Shown in pieces: positions 48,701-56,409 of a stretch of DNA of 64,000 nucleotides. The translations under genes were made by a program, and so were the position numbers. The stretch covers positions 1,798,001-1,862,000 of the forward strand of contig NZ_CP049862.1 in NCBI RefSeq assembly GCF_011300875.1, given 5' to 3'. The stretch is from Sanguibacter sp. HDW7. GTDB lineage: Bacteria; Actinomycetota; Actinomycetes; Actinomycetales; Cellulomonadaceae. The notes under the pieces are model-generated. The model made no database searches and had not been told where the DNA came from. It saw only the letters and a program-made list of their open reading frames with translations. How positions within the stretch are numbered: the first letter of the stretch is position 1; each line of letters starts with the position of its first letter.

Positions 48701-49247
48701 CCTCCACCACGACGGGCCCGACGGCGGCTCCGGCGGCGAGGCCGGCACCGAGCGCCTGCGGTTCGCGTTCCCCCGTCAGCACCGTGACCGGCACCTGTGC
48801 CTCGCCGACTTCGTGCGGCCGCGAGAGTCGGGCGAGGTCGACGTCGTCGCCGTGCAGCTCGTCACCGTCGGTGCGAGCGTCGACCGCTTCACCAAGGTGC
48901 TCTTCGAGGAGAACCGGTACCGCGAGTACATGGAGCTCCACGGGCTCTCGGTGCAGCTCACCGAGGCGCTCGCGGAGTTCTGGCACGCGCGCGTGCGGTC
49001 CGAGCTCGGGTTCGGCGCCGAGGACCCGGCGGACGTCGCGGGGATGTTCGACCTCCAGTACCGCGGTGCCCGCTTCTCGCTCGGCTACCCGGCCTGCCCC
49101 GACATGGAGGACCGCCGCAAGGTCGTGGAGCTGCTCCGCCCCGAGCGCGTCGGCATCGTGCTGTCCGAGGAGCTCCAGCTGCACCCCGAGCAGTCGACGG
49201 ACGCGTTCGTGTTCCACCACCCGGAGGCGAAGTACTTCTCCGTGTGA
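45714..49247 (+). CDS. metH: Cobalamin-dependent methionine synthase
   Basis: A 1177-residue modular enzyme that moves a methyl group from methyltetrahydrofolate to homocysteine through cobalamin. Domain order: homocysteine-binding (zinc ligands C228, C294 and C295 in GLNCATGP and GGCCGTTPEH), pterin-binding (about 335-600), cap and B12 domains with the cobalt-ligand motif DVHDIGKN (H746), and a SAM-binding reactivation domain near the end (GARFSLGYPACPDMEDRRK). All modules are complete; the E. coli enzyme has 1227 residues. It is monocistronic, leaderless, and ends at a 21-bp-arm hairpin. Confidence 0.96.
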   Translation: MLTARAASFKEALATRVVVADGAMGTMLQEADLTLADFLDLEGCNEILNVTRPDVVESVHDRYFDVGVDCVETNTFGANWSNLSDYGIDDRITELAEAGAAIARRSADKHTAVDGRERWVLGSMGPGTKLPSLGHTTYVHLKETFSLQAEGLVRGGADAILVETSQDLLQTKAAVNGSHEAMERLGQHVPIIAQVTVETTGTMLMGSEIGAALTTLRVLGVDAIGLNCATGPAEMSEHLRHLAKHSPVPVSCMPNAGLPEIGAHGAVYRLSPAELAAAHTQFVGEFGLALVGGCCGTTPEHLRAVVEAVGGAPIAPRTPVVEQGVASLYTHVDFDQDASFLAIGERTNANGSKAFREAMLAGEWDECVRIARDQTRDGAHLLDVCVDYVGRDGVADVREVVSRLASASTLPLVLDSTEPEVLRAGLELVGGRAVVNSVNFEDGDGPTSRYQRIMPLVREHGAAVVALTIDEEGQARTADHKVAIASRLIDDLVGSWGMAVEDIVVDTLTFPIATGQEETRRDAIETIDAIRELKRRYPGVHTTLGVSNVSFGLNPAARTVLNSVFLHEAVKAGLDSAIVHAAKILPLAKIPDEQREAALDLVWDRRRYDEDGTLAHDPLAHLLDLFAGVDSASLKDQRAAELAALPLGERLSRRIVDGEAKGMTDDLDEALASGVKALDIVNDHLLEGMKTVGELFGKGEMQLPFVLQSAETMKQAVAHLEPHMEKVEGTGSKGTIVLATVRGDVHDIGKNLVDIILTNNGYTVINIGIKQSIGAMIDAAEEHGADVIGMSGLLVKSTLVMRENLEELNSRELAGKYPVILGGAALTRTYVEDDLASIYDGEVRYARDAFEGLRLMEPLVRVARGEARDAVGLPPLKKRRHAVVTPTLTAPENLPARSDVALDNPVPTPPFWGTRIVKGVRLADYAAFLDERATFMGQWGLKPSRNDGPGYEELVETEGRPRLRAWLDRIVAEEMFEPTVVYGYFPAVSEGDDMVILHHDGPDGGSGGEAGTERLRFAFPRQHRDRHLCLADFVRPRESGEVDVVAVQLVTVGASVDRFTKVLFEENRYREYMELHGLSVQLTEALAEFWHARVRSELGFGAEDPADVAGMFDLQYRGARFSLGYPACPDMEDRRKVVELLRPERVGIVLSEELQLHPEQSTDAFVFHHPEAKYFSV

Positions 49248-49252
49248 CGGCT

Positions 49253-49297
49253 CGTGCGTGGGGCCCGACGCCATCGTGGCGTCGGGCCCCACGCACG
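49253..49297. terminator. 21-bp-arm hairpin between convergent metH and PKD gene
   Basis: The perfect 21-bp arms at 49253-49273 and 49277-49297 enclose a TCG loop, 5 bases after the metH stop and 7 bases beyond the PKD gene stop. No U tract. Confidence 0.75.
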
Positions 49298-49304
49298 TCT
49301 GCGC

Positions 49305-50219
49305 TCAGGACAGGACCGAGCGGATCTCCCGCACCTCGACCGGCGCGGCCGCATGCCGCGTCCTGGCCCGCCCGTCGACCTCGCGCCAGGAGTCCTCGCC
49401 GACGACGCGGAACCGCCCGCGCCACTCTGTCGTCAGCTCCACCGTCCTGCTCCCCTTCTTCGTGAAGGTGTGCGTCAGCGTCTGGTCCGGGTAGGGCGCG
49501 CCACGCTCCGTCGTCACCAGGGGCGCCGACCCGTCCCCGAAGTCCCACGAGAACACCTCCGGCACCACCTCGATCTGCACCCGTGACCCGACGAGGCTCA
49601 CCTCGAAACGCTGCGTCGCGGCCCGGGTGTAGACGGTGAGCGGAGTCTGCACCGCGAACCACTCCGTGACCGGGGCGATCAACGCCGGAGCGGCGTCCAC
49701 CTTGAGCCGCGCCATCTCCCGCTCGACCGCATCCTTGAGCTCGTCGTCCTGCGCGGGACCATCGCCCGGGCACGGAACCGTGTTGAGCCGCCAGGGACCC
49801 CACGGTTGCCCGGGCGGGTCGAGCGGACGCGTGCGGATCTTGTCAGGGGTGCGCGCCGGCGAACCGTCGTTACACACGTACTCCGGCGCGCCCTCGGCCC
49901 ACGACTCCCGCGACGCGCACCATGACGCCGCGGAGACGTGTGTGAGCGGGACCGACGCGCAGTCGCCGTCGACCCAGACGCCGAACTCGACTTCGGTAGT
50001 AGTTGGCGGCGCCTCGCGCTCGCCCTGACACTCGTTCCTCTCTCCAGTAACAGACACCACTTCGTCATTCGCTGCGTTGGCATCAAGGGACGATTCGCGC
50101 TCTTGAGGATGGCAGCGTCCCTCAGCAGCGACTGTCGGGGCGGATGTGACGCCCATGGTTCCGATTAGCAAGGCCGCGGCGAACACCGCTGGAACACACG
50201 CGCCTCGATCACTTCTCAC
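49305..50219 (-). CDS. Secreted protein with PKD-like domain
   Basis: A 304-residue exported protein. The N-terminus has a Sec-type signal (CVPAVFAAALLIGTMGV... TVAAEG). A Cys-containing region of about 130 residues with no family that I recognise follows, then a PKD-like segment near residue 240 (FSWDFGDGSAP, then TLTHTFTKKGSRTVEL). The GTG at 50219 has GGGAGC 9 bases upstream; an ATG at 50246 would add nine residues. It overlaps the end of the DUF6318 lipoprotein gene by 11 bases, so the two are coupled and may act together at the cell surface. Codon use is less GC-biased than in the neighbours (for example, around 49990-50110), which hints at a more recent or less constrained gene. Confidence 0.68.
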   Translation of the reverse strand: MRSDRGACVPAVFAAALLIGTMGVTSAPTVAAEGRCHPQERESSLDANAANDEVVSVTGERNECQGEREAPPTTTEVEFGVWVDGDCASVPLTHVSAASWCASRESWAEGAPEYVCNDGSPARTPDKIRTRPLDPPGQPWGPWRLNTVPCPGDGPAQDDELKDAVEREMARLKVDAAPALIAPVTEWFAVQTPLTVYTRAATQRFEVSLVGSRVQIEVVPEVFSWDFGDGSAPLVTTERGAPYPDQTLTHTFTKKGSRTVELTTEWRGRFRVVGEDSWREVDGRARTRHAAAPVEVREIRSVLS

Positions 50220-50808
50220 TGATCGTTGCTCCCGTAGCCATGCCATCAATCCACCACCGACGCCCGTCGTGCTGAAGCGTGACATACACAATGAACCTGT
50301 CGGCGCCCCATGAGGCAGTCACCGCTCCCGAGCGGTCAACTTCGTCACCCTGGTTAACGCTGTAGTCGATCTCCCAGTGCAGAACGCTCGGGTCTTCCGA
50401 CTCCTTGGACGCGTACGGAATGGCAGAGGTGGTCACCGTCGGCCATCGCCTCCCCTCGACGGCGAGGTCCTCGAGTTCAGCGGCCGCGGCTGCACACTTC
50501 CCACAGTTCCGCGACGAAAGCCCGGCAACCGGCTCCGGACTCCCGGTCCGCAGTCCTTCTTCGTACGCCTCGAAGTAGTCGATGATGAACTGCTTCGCGG
50601 TCTCGCGGTTGCGCTCGACGGTGGGCGTCGGTTCGGGCTCCGGGGTCGTCGGTGCCGGCGTCGGGGTGGCGGAGGCCGAGAGGGTCACGGCCGGCGTTCG
50701 GGGCGGCGTCGGCGAGGCAACCTGCTCCGTGGCCGTGCACCCGGCGACGAACATCATCCCTGCGACGGCGATCAGTCCAGCCAGATGGCTCCGGTGGTTC
50801 CGGCGCAT
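50209..50808 (-). CDS. DUF6318-like lipoprotein
   Basis: A 199-residue lipoprotein: VAGC lipobox with lipidated C24, a Thr/Pro-rich stalk to about residue 63 (TPTPAPTTPEPEPTP), then a folded domain (ETAKQFIIDYFEAYEEGLRTG, LSSRNCGKCAAAAAELEDL, a long beta-rich part). The sequence matches what I know of the actinobacterial DUF6318 family, with its CxxC-like NCGKC. The function is unknown. GGGAG precedes the ATG. The gene is coupled to the downstream PKD protein, and both sit in a less GC-biased patch. Confidence 0.68.
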   Translation of the reverse strand: MRRNHRSHLAGLIAVAGMMFVAGCTATEQVASPTPPRTPAVTLSASATPTPAPTTPEPEPTPTVERNRETAKQFIIDYFEAYEEGLRTGSPEPVAGLSSRNCGKCAAAAAELEDLAVEGRRWPTVTTSAIPYASKESEDPSVLHWEIDYSVNQGDEVDRSGAVTASWGADRFIVYVTLQHDGRRWWIDGMATGATISEK

Positions 50809-50984
50809 GCATCACTCCCTCTGTTCAGCGGCAATGCGCCCGAAAGTACCGGACTGCTCGAATGTCCGCGCGGTAAGCGGGCACCCGTTCCGTTCCCCCT
50901 GGGCTGACCTGCGACAACGCCTGCGGGGCTGTGGACAGCGAGCGGAGGGAGCCACGGACGGACAGGCATGGCAGGATGCCAGCC

Positions 50985-51923
50985 ATGACCGGACCGGGCA
51001 GCACTGCGGGCACGCCCCACTACCGCACATCGTTCCGCCCGACCTGGGACGACGTCTCCGCCGCCTCGCGCGCGGCGGTCGAGCATCGACTCGGGAGCGA
51101 GGTCGTCGCGGCACGGTCAGCGACCGCTGGGTTCACCCCCGGGCTCGCAAGCGTCCTTACGCTCGCCGACGGACGCCAGGTCTTCGTCAAGGGCGCGGGC
51201 CCGTCGGCCGAGACCTGGATGGTCACGGTCTACGAGCGCGAGGCCGCAACCGTTGCACTGCTCCCGCAGCATGCGAGCGTCGTGCCGCTCCTGTGGTCCC
51301 TCCACGCCGACGGCTGGTTCCTCGCCGCCTACGAGGCGGTCGACGCGGTCCACCCGCCTCGCCCGTGGCGGACGGACGACGCGACCCGCGTTCTCGACAC
51401 GCTGCTCGACCTGGCCGACGCACTCACGCCCCCACCGTCCGGCCTCGAACCGGCGTCGTGGGCGGACGAGCTCGCGAGCTGTATCGGCCCACTCGCAGCC
51501 CTTGCGCCGCAGCTCGGCGTCGAGCGCACCGCCGAGATCCAGGAGCTGGCCCGCCGCGTCCTCGCGGAGGCGCCAGCGACGACGTTGAGCAACGACGACG
51601 TGCGCGACGACAACCTGCTCCTCACCCCGGACGGCGGCGTACGCCTCGTCGACTGGAGCTCGGGGATCCTCACGCCGCCCTGGTTCATGGCCGTCGTCGC
51701 GATGATCGCGCCCGCGGCGGACGGGGTCGACGTGCGCGCGCTCCTCGCCACGCACCCCGCAACACGTGACGTCCCGGCCACGTACGTCGACGGCGTCATG
51801 GCGCTGCACCTCGGGTACTTCCTCAGCGTCGCCGACGGTGACGAGGTCGAGTCCTCACCGTGGCTCCGCACGCACCAGCGCTGGTACCGCGACGCGACGC
51901 TGCGGTGGTTCGACGCAGCCTGA
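50985..51923 (+). CDS. APH-fold kinase-like protein with altered catalytic loop
   Basis: A 312-residue protein of the aminoglycoside phosphotransferase/kinase fold. The ATP-site Lys is in GRQVFVKGAGPSAETW near residue 70. The catalytic loop reads TLSNDDVRDDNLLL, keeping the Asp and Asn but with Ser-Asn in place of the usual His-Gly, and the metal-binding motif is LVDWSSG rather than DWxD/E. Catalysis may therefore be weakened or changed. The substrate is unknown. The ATG at 50985 lies 7 bases after CAGGAT, a poor -10. The spacer upstream (50809-50984) shows nothing definite. Confidence 0.72.
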   Translation: MTGPGSTAGTPHYRTSFRPTWDDVSAASRAAVEHRLGSEVVAARSATAGFTPGLASVLTLADGRQVFVKGAGPSAETWMVTVYEREAATVALLPQHASVVPLLWSLHADGWFLAAYEAVDAVHPPRPWRTDDATRVLDTLLDLADALTPPPSGLEPASWADELASCIGPLAALAPQLGVERTAEIQELARRVLAEAPATTLSNDDVRDDNLLLTPDGGVRLVDWSSGILTPPWFMAVVAMIAPAADGVDVRALLATHPATRDVPATYVDGVMALHLGYFLSVADGDEVESSPWLRTHQRWYRDATLRWFDAA

Positions 51924-51997
51924 CCGCAGCTCGGTCTGACCGCGGAGACCGAGCGCGGAAGAGTGCCTGGGACCTGTCCGTGGGGGGGACGCCGGCG

Positions 51998-52025
51998 GGG
52001 CGGCCGCACCCGGGTGCGGCCGCCC
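51998..52025. terminator. 28-base palindrome between convergent kinase and siderophore operon
   Basis: GGGCGGCCGCACCC is followed at once by its complement, 8 bases beyond the stop of the siderophore-binding protein gene. It probably ends that operon and the convergent kinase transcript. Confidence 0.65.
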
Positions 52026-52032
52026 GTGCCTG

Positions 52033-53082
52033 CTACTTCGGGAAGGACTCGACGAGGGAGTCGACGAGCATCGTCGCGGAGTAGTAGTCGAGGCGGAACG
52101 TCTCGCCGGGCGTGTACCAGACCTTGCCCTCGCTGACGGCGGGCGCCGTGCTGAACGCCTTGTTGCCGGCGACCGTCTCGCGCGCGAGATCGTCCGCGGA
52201 GACGACGACCCAGCTCGTGCCCGTGAGACCCTTCTGGATGTTCTCGAGCGAGAGGTTGACCATGTCCTGCCGGTCGGCGCCCATCGAGGTGTCCCCCTTC
52301 ACCGAGTCGGGGATCGTGGCCATGGTGAAGCCGAGCGAGGTCATGACCTGCACCTGCGGGGCCTTGTCGGTGAGCGCGGCAGCGCCGGAGCCGTCGCCGA
52401 AGACGATGAACGCGCTCGTCTCGCCCTCCGGGGGCTTGATCGCTGCCTTGGCCTCGGCGAGGTGGGTCTCGAAGCTGGCGATGACCTCCTCGGCCTTGGC
52501 CTCACGTCCGGTGGCCTCGGCGACCTTGCGGGTGACGGCCTCCCACGAGGCGCCGGAGTAGTCGATGACGAGGACCGGGGCGATCGTGCGGAGCTGGGCG
52601 ACCTGGTCCATGACGGAGTCACCGCTGTTCTTCGCGACGAGGATGAGGTCGGGCTCGTGCTCGAGGGCTGCCTCGATGTCGGGCGAGGAGTTCTCGTAGA
52701 GCTTGGCCACGCCGGCGCTCTTGGCCTGCGCGGACCACTGGCTGAAGAACCCCTGCGCGTCGCTCAGGCCCGAGATGTTCGGTGTCGTCGCGGCGCTCGC
52801 GACGACGGGCGCCTCGATCGCGAGGAGCGACCCGTTGAGCGTCGTCGACGTCGAGACGATCCGCTGCGGCTGCGCGTCGAGCGTGAGCGTGCCGTCGTCG
52901 GTCTGGATCGTGCGCGGCCATCCTGCGCTCGTGGGCTGCTCGGCGCCCGGGGTCGTGGCGTCCTGCGTCGCAGGTGCTGCGGCGCATCCGCCGAGCACGG
53001 TCGCGGCGAGGGCCGTCGCGGCCACCAGTGTGCGCAGGCGGCGGGCGCGCGTCGGACGTGGGGCGTGGGGGCGTGCGGACAT
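52033..53082 (-). CDS. Iron-siderophore ABC transporter substrate-binding lipoprotein
   Basis: A 349-residue class III periplasmic-binding-type protein tethered by lipidated C33 (LGGC lipobox). The mature protein starts its TroA/FepB-like fold with QRIVSTSTTLNGSLLAIEAPVV and contains EHEPDLILVAKNSGDSV near residue 138. It resembles FepB-type catecholate siderophore receptors more than FhuD. It is the last gene of the permease-permease-ATPase-receptor operon, 41 bases after the ATPase stop. The two DtxR/IdeR-like boxes at 56147 and 56177 should give iron repression of the operon. Confidence 0.88.
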   Translation of the reverse strand: MSARPHAPRPTRARRLRTLVAATALAATVLGGCAAAPATQDATTPGAEQPTSAGWPRTIQTDDGTLTLDAQPQRIVSTSTTLNGSLLAIEAPVVASAATTPNISGLSDAQGFFSQWSAQAKSAGVAKLYENSSPDIEAALEHEPDLILVAKNSGDSVMDQVAQLRTIAPVLVIDYSGASWEAVTRKVAEATGREAKAEEVIASFETHLAEAKAAIKPPEGETSAFIVFGDGSGAAALTDKAPQVQVMTSLGFTMATIPDSVKGDTSMGADRQDMVNLSLENIQKGLTGTSWVVVSADDLARETVAGNKAFSTAPAVSEGKVWYTPGETFRLDYYSATMLVDSLVESFPK

Positions 53083-53123
53083 GAGGGGTGGTGTCTCTTC
53101 TCTCGAGGGGCTGATGGTGCGGA

Positions 53124-53990
53124 TCAGGACGCGGAGTGCGTCGCTGACGGGTAGGGCACAACCATGGGCGTGCCGGTGAGGGGGTCGGGGACAACGATGG
53201 CTCGCAGCCCGAAGACGTCGGCCACGAGCTCCGCGGTGAGGATCTCTGCGGGCGGGCCCTCGGCGCGGATCTCACCGTCGCGCAGGGCGACGAGGTGGGT
53301 CGCGAAGCGTGCGGCCTGGTTGAGGTCGTGCAGGACGGCGACGACGGTGCGACCCTCGTCGGCGTGCAGGCGGCGGCAGAGCTCGAGGATCTCGAGCTGG
53401 TGTGCGAGGTCGAGGAACGTCGTGGGCTCGTCGAGGAGGACGGTCCCGGCCTCCTGCGCGAGCACGAGCGCGAGCCAGACCCGCTGCCGCTGACCTCCGG
53501 AGAGCTCGTCGACGCGACGGTCAGCAAGGTCGGTGGTCGCGGTCGTCGCGAGAGCCCGCTCGACGGCGTCGTGATCGGCTGCGCTCCACTGGCGCAGAAG
53601 GCTCTGGTGCGGGGAGCGGCCGCGCGCGACGAGGTCGCGGACGCGCATGCCCTCGGGTGCGACGGCGGACTGCGGGAGGAGCCCGACGCGGCGCGCGACC
53701 TCGCGGGTGCGCAGCCGGTGGATGTCGGTGCCGTCGAGCAGGACGGCGCCCTGCTGCGGGGCCTGGAGCCGTGCGAGGGCGCGCAGGAGCGTCGACTTGC
53801 CGCACGCGTTGGGCCCGACGATGGCGGTGAGCTCGCCGGCCGGGACGCTCAGGTCGAGGTTGTCGGACACGACGCGGCCGTCGTAGCCGAGGCGGACGGC
53901 TGCGGTGGTGAACCGCGCCGCGGGCGGAGCGGCCGGGCCGGTCGCCGCGGGACGGTGCTGGATCGTGGTCGATGTCGTGGCCGGTGTCAT
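53124..53990 (-). CDS. Iron-siderophore ABC transporter ATP-binding protein
   Basis: A 288-residue ATPase of the FepC/FhuC class. Walker A is GPNACGKST (residues 59-67), the Q-loop VGLLPQSAVAPEGM, the signature LSGGQRQR, and Walker B TVLLDEPTTFLD followed by HDLNQAARFA. A Thr/Ala-rich N-terminal extension of about 28 residues precedes the domain. The ATG overlaps the stop of the upstream permease (ATGA). It drives import through the two adjacent permeases. Confidence 0.93.
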   Translation of the reverse strand: MTPATTSTTIQHRPAATGPAAPPAARFTTAAVRLGYDGRVVSDNLDLSVPAGELTAIVGPNACGKSTLLRALARLQAPQQGAVLLDGTDIHRLRTREVARRVGLLPQSAVAPEGMRVRDLVARGRSPHQSLLRQWSAADHDAVERALATTATTDLADRRVDELSGGQRQRVWLALVLAQEAGTVLLDEPTTFLDLAHQLEILELCRRLHADEGRTVVAVLHDLNQAARFATHLVALRDGEIRAEGPPAEILTAELVADVFGLRAIVVPDPLTGTPMVVPYPSATHSAS

Positions 53991-55078
53991 GGCGCGGTCC
54001 TCGTGCGGGAGTCGGAGACGAGTAGGAGGAGGAGGTAGAGCCCGCCGGTGCTCGCGGTGACGACGCCGACGGGCAGACCGTCGAGGAGGGTCTGGGCGGT
54101 GACGTCTGCGGCGAGCAGCATGAGGGCACCGGTCGTCCCGGAGACGAGCAGGGGCGCCGAGGGCGCGCGGGTCATGAGGCGTGCCGCGTGCGGTGCGGCG
54201 AGCGCGACGAAGGCGATCGGCCCTGCGGCCGTCGTGGCGATCGCGACGAGCGCGGCGCCGAGGAGGACCAGCGTGCCGCGGGCGCGGCGCAGGGAGGTAC
54301 CGAGCGCGGTCGCGAGGTCGTGGCCGAGGTCGAGCGAGCGCAGGTCGCGGGAGTGCAGGAGGGTGAGGGCCCCGACGATGCAGGTCGCGAGGACGGCCCA
54401 CGTCGCGACGCGGGCGTCGGCTGCGGCGAGCGATCCCGTGACGGCCTTGGCCGCGCCGTAGGCCGAGGCAGCGTCCGTGCGCAGGAGGAGCCACCTGTTG
54501 AAGGAGCCCAGCATCGCTGTGACGGCGATGCCGATGAGGACGAGGTGGAGCCCGCCGAACCCGCCGCGTGCGGCGAGCGTGTGGACGAGCAGGGCGACGG
54601 TCGCGCCGCCGACGAGCGCGGCGGGACCGACGGAGAGGGCACCGCCACCGAGGAGGACGGTGACGAGGATGCCGGTCTGGGCGCCGGTCGTGAATCCGAT
54701 GAGGTCGGGGCTGCCGAGGGGGTTGCGGGTGAGTTCCTGGAAGATCGCGCCCGAGACGCCGAGGGCCGCGCCGACGGTGAGCGCGAGGACGGTGCGCGGC
54801 AGGCGCCACCCGAGGACGACCAGCCGGTCGACACGGCTACCACCTCCGCGCAGGACCTCGAGGACGTCGGCGTAGGACTGGCTCGAGGAGCCGACGCCGA
54901 GCGCGACAGCGGCGAGGAGGACGCAGGCGACGGTGAGGACGGCGCCGACGGCCGCGGCTCGACGTGGCACGAGGACCGTCAGCGATCGCCCGGCCTGGAG
55001 CCGATAGGTGCCGGGCGGCGCGGGGACGGAGGCCGCGGCGCGCGTGAGGCTCGCGGTGGGTGCGACGTCGGGGGTCAT
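53987..55078 (-). CDS. Iron-siderophore ABC transporter permease (second)
   Basis: A 363-residue FecCD-family permease with nine to ten hydrophobic segments. Family motifs include RLPRTVLALTVGAALGVSGAIFQ near residue 92, with NPLGSPDLIGFTTGAQTG following, and GPIAFVALAAPHAARLM near 293, the contact site for the ATPase. It begins inside the stop of the first permease and ends inside the start of the ATPase, both by ATGA overlaps. Together with the first permease it forms the heterodimeric channel, as FepD and FepG do in E. coli. Confidence 0.93.
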   Translation of the reverse strand: MTPDVAPTASLTRAAASVPAPPGTYRLQAGRSLTVLVPRRAAAVGAVLTVACVLLAAVALGVGSSSQSYADVLEVLRGGGSRVDRLVVLGWRLPRTVLALTVGAALGVSGAIFQELTRNPLGSPDLIGFTTGAQTGILVTVLLGGGALSVGPAALVGGATVALLVHTLAARGGFGGLHLVLIGIAVTAMLGSFNRWLLLRTDAASAYGAAKAVTGSLAAADARVATWAVLATCIVGALTLLHSRDLRSLDLGHDLATALGTSLRRARGTLVLLGAALVAIATTAAGPIAFVALAAPHAARLMTRAPSAPLLVSGTTGALMLLAADVTAQTLLDGLPVGVVTASTGGLYLLLLLVSDSRTRTAP

Positions 55079-56118
55079 CCGCGCTCCGCCCGGTTGCGCA
55101 GCACGACGGCGAGGAGCACGGGAGCGCCTACGAACGCGGTGAGGAGACCGACCGGCATCTCAGCGGGCCTGGCGAGGACGCGGCCGAGGACGTCGGCGCT
55201 GAGGACGAGCAGCGCGCCAAAGGGTGCGCTGAGCGTGAGGATCCAGCCGCGGGCCGGTCCGAGGATGCGACCCGCGACGACGGGGGCCATGAGCCCGACG
55301 AAGGCGATCGGTCCCGCGGTCGCGGTGGCGGCTGCGCACATGAGGGTGAGCGCGATGAGCGAGCCGACCCTCACGAGGACGACGTTCGTGCCGAGCGCGG
55401 CGGCGACGTCGTCGCCGAGCGCGACGTCAGCGAGCCCACGACGCAGCAGGACGACGAGGCCGAGCCCGACGGCGACGGGTACGGCGCAGGTCCACAACGG
55501 GAGGTCGGTACGGGTGAGCGCGCCGACGTCCCAGTACCGGAACGCGTCGAACGCGCGGGGGTTGGCGAGCAGGAGGCCCTGGATCACGCCTCCGCACGCG
55601 GCGGAGAAGGCGACACCGGTGAGGACGAGACGGATGGGTGATGCTCCCCCGCGCGTCCCGACGGCGAGGACGACGCCCGACGCGACGAGCGCGCCCGTCG
55701 CGGCGAGCGTGAGCTGCGCGGCCGGGGTCGCGACGACGCCCGCGGCGGCTCCGGCGACGACGGCGAGGGAGGCTCCCGAGGTGACACCGAGCAGCCCGGG
55801 ATCGGCGAGCGGATTGCGGGTAAGGGTTTGCATGACGGCGCCCGACACTCCGAGCGCGATGCCGACGAGAAGGCCGATGATCGTGCGGGGGACGCGCAGG
55901 CCGTGGACGATGTAGCTGTCGTTCGAGCCGTCGGGAGCGAGAAGAAGCTCCCGGACGCGGGCTGCGGGGATGGTCGAGGACCCGAGGGTGAGCGAGGCGA
56001 CGACGCACAGGGCGAGGAGGGCCACGGTCCCGAGGAGCACGCCCCAGCGGACGAGCAGCACGCGGTCCGGGCGGTCCGCCGGGCGTGCGGCGGTCCGTGA
56101 CATCTCGAGCTGCGGCAT
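55075..56118 (-). CDS. Iron-siderophore ABC transporter permease (first)
   Basis: A 347-residue FecCD-family permease. It contains RVPRTIIGLLVGIALGVSGAVMQ near residue 75, NPLADPGLLGVTSGASLAVV near 103, and GPIAFVGLMAPVVAGRIL near 270. It is the first gene of the operon; GAGGG lies 5-9 bases before the ATG. Its promoter region holds two DtxR/IdeR-like boxes about 30 bases apart. The transported compound is most likely a ferric catecholate because an enterochelin-esterase-like gene is divergent. Confidence 0.93.
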   Translation of the reverse strand: MPQLEMSRTAARPADRPDRVLLVRWGVLLGTVALLALCVVASLTLGSSTIPAARVRELLLAPDGSNDSYIVHGLRVPRTIIGLLVGIALGVSGAVMQTLTRNPLADPGLLGVTSGASLAVVAGAAAGVVATPAAQLTLAATGALVASGVVLAVGTRGGASPIRLVLTGVAFSAACGGVIQGLLLANPRAFDAFRYWDVGALTRTDLPLWTCAVPVAVGLGLVVLLRRGLADVALGDDVAAALGTNVVLVRVGSLIALTLMCAAATATAGPIAFVGLMAPVVAGRILGPARGWILTLSAPFGALLVLSADVLGRVLARPAEMPVGLLTAFVGAPVLLAVVLRNRAERG

Positions 56119-56146
56119 CCGTCCCTCTTCATGATCGTTTGTCGAC

Positions 56147-56165
56147 GAAGGTATGGCTAAACTAG
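56147..56165. promoter_or_regulatory. DtxR/IdeR-like iron box 1
   Basis: GAAGGTATGGCTAAACTAG matches the 19-bp consensus TWAGGTTAGSCTAACCTWA at about 13-14 positions. It lies 29 bases upstream of the first permease gene, in the only markedly A/T-rich spot of the region. Confidence 0.5.
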
Positions 56166-56176
56166 CTTCATGAAAC

Positions 56177-56195
56177 TAAGGATTGGCTATCCTAA
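56177..56195. promoter_or_regulatory. DtxR/IdeR-like iron box 2
   Basis: TAAGGATTGGCTATCCTAA matches the DtxR/IdeR consensus at 16 of 19 positions and is nearly palindromic. Its centre is 30 bases from box 1. The remainder of the 287-base divergent spacer (56119-56405) may hold a small reading frame coupled to the esterase gene. Confidence 0.7.
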
Positions 56196-56247
56196 ACCAG
56201 ATGCTGAGACGGGGGCGCGGCCTTCCCCCACCGGACGCAGCCGTCTC

Positions 56248-56409
56248 GCGATGGCCGATCTCGCCCCAGACCGCCACGACAGCGCCCGAGCAGACGAGAT
56301 CCGCGTCCTCGACGACGCCTGCGCTGACGTGCGGGCCCAGCTCGTCCCGGACCTCCACCGGACCGCTGTCGGCAGGACGAGCCTCGCCACGCTGCGAGGC
56401 ACCCGGTGA
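56248..56409 (+). CDS. Possible small ORF coupled to the esterase gene
   Basis: This frame is open from 56170 and ends in a TGA that overlaps the GTG of the esterase gene (GTGA). From about 56250 its third codon positions are strongly G/C, like real genes here. The ATG at 56248 would give 53 residues (MADLAPDRHDSARADEIRV...); the ATG at 56170 lies inside the iron boxes and is unlikely. I recognise no family. It could be a small coupled protein or a leader peptide, or a decayed gene end. Confidence 0.3.
   Translation, partial: AMADLAPDRHDSARADEIRVLDDACADVRAQLVPDLHRTAVGRTSLATLRGTR

Noticed and set aside
56170-56247. ATG at 56170 as the start of a small gene before the esterase
   Set aside because: It lies within the pair of iron boxes, and the codons up to about 56200 are A/T-rich operator sequence rather than coding-like.
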